Below are positions 33,420 through 37,363 of a DNA stretch of 37,363 nt, piece by piece (the first letter of the stretch is position 1; every line of letters begins with the position of its first letter). The DNA comes from CADCTB01 sp038214685 (GTDB lineage: Bacteria; Actinomycetota; Acidimicrobiia; Acidimicrobiales; AC-14): contig JBBQRO010000022.1 in assembly GCA_038214685.1 (NCBI GenBank), forward strand, positions 1 through 37,363, written 5' to 3'. A program made the position numbers and the translations under genes. The notes beneath the pieces are model-generated. The model was not told where the DNA came from and searched no databases. It was given only the letters and a program-made list of their open reading frames with translations.

Positions 33420-33438
33420 GGTACTTTACCTTAGTACC
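33420..33438 (+). promoter_or_regulatory. Palindrome abutting a start codon, candidate Xre operator
   Basis: GGTAC (33420-33424) and GTACC (33434-33438) flank TTTACCTTA; the right arm touches the ATG at 33439 of the membrane/Xre gene pair. It could be the autoregulatory site of the Xre protein, on a nearly leaderless message. Short arms make this tentative. Confidence 0.4.
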
Positions 33439-33852
33439 ATGACGAACCGCATCGAGAAGAGCCAGAGCGACCGCCGCCGCAACCGGGCCGAGATGCGGGA
33501 TTCCCTCCCGGCGTTCGCGTTTATCGTGGCCGCGCTCGGCATCCTCATCCTGAGAGATCCCGAGGGCCTGTCTGCGGGCAACCTCATCTGGGCGTTCCTC
33601 CAGGTCGGCGCGGTCCTCTGGATGGTGTGGGTCCAGGCCCGGAGCTTGAGAAGGGCCGATGAGTACCAGCGCGTCCTCCGGCTCGAAGCCCTGGCGATTG
33701 GGTTCGCCGCTGTGATGGTCGTGTCCTTCGCCGCCGGGCTTCTCGACGCGCTCGGCGTCGGTAACCCAAGGCAATCTCTCCAGGTGACCACCATGGCCGG
33801 GGTCCTCGCATGGACTGTCGCCCATGGCTTGCGGACCAGGAAGGCCCGATGA
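33439..33852 (+). CDS. Small integral membrane protein paired with an Xre regulator
   Basis: A 137-residue protein with four hydrophobic segments (FAFIVAALGILIL, LIWAFLQVGAVLWMVWV, LEALAIGFAAVMVVSFAAGLL, VTTMAGVLAWTVA) and a charged 20-residue cytoplasmic start. It overlaps the following Xre gene (ATGA), a pairing seen in many bacteria in which a small HTH protein partners a DUF2178-like membrane protein; I suggest that family without proof. A GTAC palindrome touches its start. The function of such pairs is largely unknown. Confidence 0.75.
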   Translation: MTNRIEKSQSDRRRNRAEMRDSLPAFAFIVAALGILILRDPEGLSAGNLIWAFLQVGAVLWMVWVQARSLRRADEYQRVLRLEALAIGFAAVMVVSFAAGLLDALGVGNPRQSLQVTTMAGVLAWTVAHGLRTRKAR

Positions 33853-34076
33853 AGAACCGGCTGCGCGAGCTGCGAGCCGTGCGACGGTGGAGCCAGGCCG
33901 AGCTGGCCGACCGCCTCGACGTGTCCCGCCAGACCGTCAACGCCATCGAGACCGGCCGCTACGACCCGAGCCTGCCGCTGGCCTTCAAGATCGCCAGTAT
34001 GTTCGGCGAGCGTATCGAGTCGTTGTTCTTCCCGATGACGGAGCCCGCTACCGACCAGGACCACAACGTGTCCTGA
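33849..34076 (+). CDS. Small Xre-family HTH regulator
   Basis: A 75-residue DNA-binding protein. MKNRLRELRAVRRWSQAELAD and RLDVSRQTVNAIETGRYDPS form the compact Xre/Cro helix-turn-helix, followed by LPLAFKIASMFGERIESLFF, the usual end of the stand-alone YozG/YgzD-like type. The ATG at 33849 overlaps the preceding membrane gene stop, so both are made together. It probably represses its own operon through the palindrome at 33420-33438. Confidence 0.88.
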   Translation: MKNRLRELRAVRRWSQAELADRLDVSRQTVNAIETGRYDPSLPLAFKIASMFGERIESLFFPMTEPATDQDHNVS

Positions 34077-34199
34077 ACTGGTCGGGCGAGCGTCGCCGCC
34101 AGGTCTCGTTGAACGGGCTGTTCGCCAAGCACGGCGATGTTCTCGCCCACGACGTCCGCCGTTGGCTGCCGACGACGATCGATGGCCGGCCGAGCGACC

Positions 34200-35003
34200 T
34201 CAACGCGGTTGGGCGGGGTGTTTCCGGCGTCGGCGGAGCGTGATGATCACCCCGGCGAAGGCGGTCGCGACGACAACCCCGCCGCCAACCGCGCCGCGCT
34301 GGCCGCGACCGGTGCTGCGTCCGGCGGCGCTGCCCGGTTCCGACTCGGGGGCGACCACCACCGAGGCGATGAGCTGGCCGGCGGCCCTCGCATCAAAGGC
34401 GCGGACAGTGTCGCCGCCGATGGACTCGCCAAGCGAACCGATCGCCTGGTCAAGGACCTTCGCGGCGTCATAGGCTCGCGCCGCGTCGACGGACGGGTTG
34501 CGGCCATGAGCGGCGCGAAAACGAGACTCGAAGGCGTCGAACTGCCGGGTGGCACCGGGCGCGTCGGTGAGAACCACCCAATCGCGATTGCCGGCGATGC
34601 GGCCACCCGCTGCCACCACGACGAAGGCCCCTTCACTCCCCGGTGCGGCACGGACTACTGCGGCGGCCTCGGTCCCCGCCACGATCGCGACGACACGTGT
34701 CCCCCGCTCAAGCGCGGAGGTCAACGCCGGCTGATCGGCGGCAAGAACGTACGTGACGTGGACGTCGATGCCGCCGAGATGGTCACCTCCGTCTTCGCCG
34801 GGCGGATGGCTCACGTCCGGCGACTCGTCAACCGCCAGTTGGAAACCATCCCGAGCGTCGCTTGCGTCGGAAACGACGACCGCGACGGCGAGCTCATGGG
34901 CGAAGACCGGAGACGCGATCCGCACAGCCCACATCACGATTGCTGCCGTGGCCACAAGCAACCGCGCAAATGACCGGGAACAGGCCACCCGTGACGTGGT
35001 CAC
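34200..35003 (-). CDS. Periplasmic-binding-like protein with C-terminal membrane anchor
   Basis: A 267-residue exported protein. A basic, hydrophobic signal (FARLLVATAAIVMWAVRIASPVFA) leads to a type I periplasmic-binding-like fold: DGFQLAVDESPDVSH, GTRVVAIVAGTEAAAVVRAA, WVVLTDAP and FRAAHGRNPSVDAARAYDAAKVLDQA, as in branched-chain amino-acid binding proteins, but shortened (usual length ~370). A final helix (VVVATAFAGVIITL) with RRRRK tail anchors it. Start: GTG at 35003, with GAGG crowding it; a GTG at 34988 is an alternative. It has no transporter genes around it, so a sensing or adhesion role is possible. Confidence 0.68.
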   Translation of the reverse strand: MTTSRVACSRSFARLLVATAAIVMWAVRIASPVFAHELAVAVVVSDASDARDGFQLAVDESPDVSHPPGEDGGDHLGGIDVHVTYVLAADQPALTSALERGTRVVAIVAGTEAAAVVRAAPGSEGAFVVVAAGGRIAGNRDWVVLTDAPGATRQFDAFESRFRAAHGRNPSVDAARAYDAAKVLDQAIGSLGESIGGDTVRAFDARAAGQLIASVVVAPESEPGSAAGRSTGRGQRGAVGGGVVVATAFAGVIITLRRRRKHPAQPR

Positions 35004-35148
35004 ACCTCATTCTAGCGAGCCAGCCACCCGGTGGATTCGGCGGTGGGTTGCGCACAACACCGCCATGAGCGCCGTATGACCCATCAGTCCGTCGACGGGT
35101 CAAGCGTTCGGCGAACATCTAGGTTTGGGCGCCCGGCGACCAGGCGAT

Positions 35149-35502
35149 TCAGGTGGACGGGGCGTCCTCTTGCGGGTCGTCGCCACTGGGGCGGGCGGGG
35201 GTGTGACTCCTGGGGCGGAGCTTGCGCACCTGAGCCCGGATCGCCGCCGAGTGCTCTCCGTTCTTGAGGCGGTCGAGAAAGCCGTCGGCCTCCTCCCGAG
35301 TGACGCTGCCGTCCTCCACCGCGGCGCCCAACCTCGCCCCCGCGTGCCTGACACGGATGCTGCGGATCACTTCGTCGACCTCGCCGGGCTGGTCAGCCGA
35401 CCGCAGGCGCTCGGCCTCCTCGTCGCTCAGCCGTCCCGACTTGGCCATCTCAGTAGCGCGCTCGGCGAGACGCCTTCGCCATCCGCTCATGTCTGGGTTC
35501 AC
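35149..35502 (-). CDS. Small helical charged protein, unknown
   Basis: A 117-residue soluble protein rich in Arg, Glu and Ala. Predicted helices include SGWRRRLAERATEMAKSG and LSDEEAERLRSADQPGEVDE; the two GRLSDEEA/GSVTREEA stretches look like an internal repeat (each short helix-hairpin resembles SHOCT-type ends). The GTG at 35502 is chosen because GGAGG lies five bases upstream; an ATG at 35514 would contain that site. It overlaps the 3' end of the broken membrane gene upstream. Function unknown. Confidence 0.6.
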   Translation of the reverse strand: MNPDMSGWRRRLAERATEMAKSGRLSDEEAERLRSADQPGEVDEVIRSIRVRHAGARLGAAVEDGSVTREEADGFLDRLKNGEHSAAIRAQVRKLRPRSHTPARPSGDDPQEDAPST

Positions 35503-36042
35503 GTTTTCCTCCATACTCAGAGACCGGGTCCGTCGGCCATTCAGGAGCCTGCGGCCAGGGCGGCCGACTGAGCGCCGCCAGGGTGGTCCTCGCCGGCGGT
35601 GGACTTTCAGCAACGGCGATGAAGGCCATGCCCCAGATGATGGATAGCAGCGCCCAACCGACGCCAAGGCTCGATTCCTGGTCCCGGTAGGCCAGCGAGA
35701 GGAACCCGAGGCCGGCGGGGAGGAGCCCGGCGACCCACGCGCTGATCCGCCAGCCGGCCGGCCGCAAGCTGGCCACTACGCCGACTGCGAGGATTGTCAG
35801 GCCCAGGGCGGCCATGAAGCCGTAGTGGCCGAGCTGCCAGTGGACGTCGCCGCTGGCCAGTTTTCCGCTGGCGGCTGACATTGGAGGCGGTGAACACCAA
35901 CAGCGGCAGGGCGGCCACGCCCACCATCGCGACCATCGCCCGGTTTGCCCGCGCCAGCGACCACGTTCTGGTTGAGGATCCCGCTGAACCAGCCAGCTTG
36001 GGCGAGGAGAAGGCCGTTCAGCCCGATGAGGGCGAGGGCCAA
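35450..36042 (-). pseudogene. Multi-helix membrane protein with two frameshifts
   Basis: Three frames together spell one membrane protein: MALALIGLNGLLLAQAGWFS then NQNVVAGAGK (first frame), RAMVAMVGVAALPLLVFTA (second frame, from ~35942), and SAASGKLASGDVHWQLGHYG plus FMAALGLTILAVGVVASLR and LLPAGLGFLSLAYRDQESS (third frame, from ~35880). The first shift fits one extra A in an AAA run near 35950. The start (ATG at 36042) lies against a LuxR fragment, so the 5' end may also be disturbed. Family not recognised. True decay or sequencing error are both possible. Confidence 0.55.
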
Positions 36043-36044
36043 CA

Positions 36045-36242
36045 GCCGCCGGGGACTCTCTGCTGTCGCCCTCGGTCGCCCGGCGGATGATCGACCGAGT
36101 CGTCCAGCAACCCCTGGCTGATCTCGCGGAGCGGGGCCAGCTCCTGACCCTGACCCCTCGCGAGCGCGAGGTGCTCACACTCGTGGCGCGAGGCCTGTCG
36201 AATCGAGAGATAGCCGCCGCGTTGGTCGTCGAGGACTTTTGA
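36045..36242 (+). pseudogene. Truncated NarL/LuxR response-regulator C-terminus
   Basis: The frame reads AAGDSLLSPSVARRMIDRVV and LTPREREVLTLVARGLSNRE, then IAAALVVEDF and a stop. This is the linker and first half of a LuxR-type HTH; the recognition helix (normally SEATVKTHV and so on) is missing and the receiver domain is absent. It begins exactly where the antisense membrane gene begins, marking a recombination junction. It cannot be functional. Confidence 0.7.
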
Positions 36243-36326
36243 AGCCTTTTGGCAAGCGCTGTGCGCCGCATCAGCAGGTTGTCACCGTGCCCGTGAGATC
36301 GGGCAGATGCTTCGACGGCCGAGACA

Positions 36327-36710
36327 TCAGATGGCCACGATCATCGGCCGGTGCGAGCCGGCGAATCCGAGGAGGTGACGAAGGTCGCCCGGATCCGAGG
36401 TGTAGAGAACGCGGGCCGCTGGGTGTGCTGAGACGAGCGCCACCGAGGCGTCGACAACGTCGTCCGTCTGTGCTCGGCCGCATAGCTCGCCGGCGGCCTT
36501 TGCACGCTCGTCGAAGCTTGCCGTGTCACAGTCAGCCAGTGCCCTGGCCAAGCGCGCCTGGCGAGGGCCGCCCCGCCGCCACGCTTGCGCGATCGCGCCC
36601 GCCGGCACCACCACGGGCACGTCACCAGCGACTGCTCGCGCCACCCGCACCCACATCCCCGTGTCGTCCCTGTCGAGCGCCACAAGTGCACCCGTGTCGA
36701 GCACGATCAT
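36327..36710 (-). CDS. PIN-domain toxin (VapC type)
   Basis: A 127-residue putative ribonuclease. MIVLDTGALVALDRDD supplies the first metal-binding Asp (D5); TDDVVDASVALVSAHPA and LYTSDPGDLRHLLG supply the later acidic residues of the PIN active site. Its ATG at 36710 overlaps the antitoxin stop (ATGA), the standard layout for VapBC pairs, with antitoxin first. VapC toxins cleave tRNA or rRNA; the target here is unknown. About 80 bases between this gene and the LuxR fragment contain nothing I can support. Confidence 0.85.
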   Translation of the reverse strand: MIVLDTGALVALDRDDTGMWVRVARAVAGDVPVVVPAGAIAQAWRRGGPRQARLARALADCDTASFDERAKAAGELCGRAQTDDVVDASVALVSAHPAARVLYTSDPGDLRHLLGFAGSHRPMIVAI

Positions 36711-37000
36711 CGGCCGGTCCCGGTAGAGGTGGACGGCCGAGTCTTGACCGGCAGGCCGGGTGGGATCGGGCTTTCGGTCAGGCCCATCTCGGTGCCCGCC
36801 TCGTCCCACTGCTTCTGCGTGATGCCTCCGGCCTCGGCGAATACTTCGGCCGCAAGCGCAAGCAACCGTCGTCGGCTCAGCCAGTGCTGGCCTGCGTCGG
36901 CCACCCACGCCGAGAACGACATTCCGTCGGCCCGAGCCGCGGCCTCCATCTCGGCGTACAAGTCGGGGTCGAGGCTGATCGTGGGCTTCACCACCGGCAT
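36707..37000 (-). CDS. Ribbon-helix-helix antitoxin of the PIN toxin
   Basis: A 97-residue antitoxin. The N-terminus VKPTISLDPDLYAEMEAAAR and ADGMSFSAWVADAGQHWL fit a ribbon-helix-helix DNA-binding domain; the remaining ~45 residues (QKQWDEAGTEMGLTESPIPP) would wrap the toxin. The ATG at 37000 has GGAGGG next to it on the minus strand. It overlaps the toxin by four bases. A palindrome 13-23 bases upstream is a likely autoregulatory site. Confidence 0.82.
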   Translation of the reverse strand: MPVVKPTISLDPDLYAEMEAAARADGMSFSAWVADAGQHWLSRRRLLALAAEVFAEAGGITQKQWDEAGTEMGLTESPIPPGLPVKTRPSTSTGTGR

Positions 37001-37012
37001 GGAGGGAACGGT

Positions 37013-37023
37013 ACCACCGTGGT
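37013..37023 (-). promoter_or_regulatory. Palindrome upstream of the antitoxin gene
   Basis: ACCAC (37013-37017) and GTGGT (37019-37023) around one base, just upstream of the antitoxin ATG. RHH antitoxins bind such short palindromes to repress their own operon; this assignment is inference. Confidence 0.4.
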
Positions 37024-37243
37024 CCTACTCGCAACCGACAGCTGTCCCGATTACCCGATCAAGTCGTCATTCGCGGTTCGGAGCGCTGGGCATGCCGGCA
37101 GAGCCGGTGGCGACGCCGTCGGCGGTGGGGGCGGCCGCAAGAATTTGATTGCATTCGGCTGAGGTCAATGAGATAGTTATCGAAGTTCGGTGCACCTCAC
37201 TGCAACGAATATTTCCTCCACCACCTCACGACTGGAGCCTGCA

Positions 37244-37363
37244 TTGGCCGGGACCATCACCACCCTCGAAGCGAGCGACAACCACTACGTCCTCGGCGAG
37301 TCACTGCGACCGTTGCTCACCCACGACATGGGGTCGTCGATCGAGATCTTCGACACCAGCGGC
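37244..37363 (+). CDS. Start of an unidentified protein, cut by the window edge
   Basis: A frame opening with TTG at 37244 (GGAG six bases upstream) runs to the right edge without a stop: LAGTITTLEASDNHYVLGES then LRPLLTHDMGSSIEIFDTSG. Codon bias is strong and the last part (GSSIEIFDTSG) resembles the lead-in of small cupin proteins, but 40 residues are too few to be sure. The ~220 bases between it and the antitoxin gene show no other gene. Confidence 0.55.
   Translation, partial: MAGTITTLEASDNHYVLGESLRPLLTHDMGSSIEIFDTSG

Overview
The window is high-GC DNA with strongly GC-biased third codon positions, frequent GTG/TTG starts, many ATGA/GTGA gene overlaps and several leaderless-looking genes. 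Together with a PknG-type kinase, an HTH/Clp-N pair and DUF1800/DUF1501 genes, this points to an actinobacterial chromosome. I cannot place it below phylum; Acidimicrobiia-like lineages would fit. No tRNA, rRNA or CRISPR array was seen.

Layout. 1-1512: the end of a two-gene ABC exporter. 1601-2700: an HTH gene behind a palindromic promoter, a frameshifted Clp-N gene and a dispersed repeat. 2789-4392: a Ser/Thr kinase and an overlapping lipoprotein (minus). 4393-7025: gene-poor DNA with a small zinc-finger-like protein, a four-helix membrane protein and a secreted beta-barrel-like protein. 7235-13206: five two-component genes in series (lone receiver, histidine kinase, NarL regulator, histidine kinase, NarL regulator). 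13566-14980: a graveyard with a P-loop relic, a second repeat copy and a broken MobF/TrwC relaxase. 14982-17581: a DUF1800/DUF1501 pair. 17726-19030: a secreted, membrane-anchored protein divergent from a MarR regulator, with a perfect 19-bp palindrome between them.

19082-29506 is the centrepiece, an eight-gene minus-strand operon with almost every junction overlapping: helical unknown, PknG-like kinase, PP2C phosphatase, von Willebrand A protein, FHA protein, GlnX-like four-helix membrane protein, PotD-like binding protein, group II PLP decarboxylase. Three of the soluble signalling proteins carry the same kind of N-terminal zinc ribbons. The order suggests an extracellular ligand is bound by the PotD-like protein, sensed through the GlnX-like protein and passed to the kinase/phosphatase/FHA module. 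Relative to the known GlnH-GlnX-PknG amino-acid sensor, the binding protein looks swapped for a polyamine-type one and an amine-producing decarboxylase is added.

29772-37363: an FKBP isomerase, a KtrA/KtrB potassium system with an in-frame PadR relic upstream of ktrB, small membrane/secreted genes, an Xre/membrane pair, a tail-anchored periplasmic-binding-like protein, a frameshifted membrane gene next to a truncated LuxR fragment, a PIN/RHH toxin-antitoxin pair, and the start of a gene running off the right edge. Several frameshifts could be real decay or, if this is a draft assembly, sequence error.
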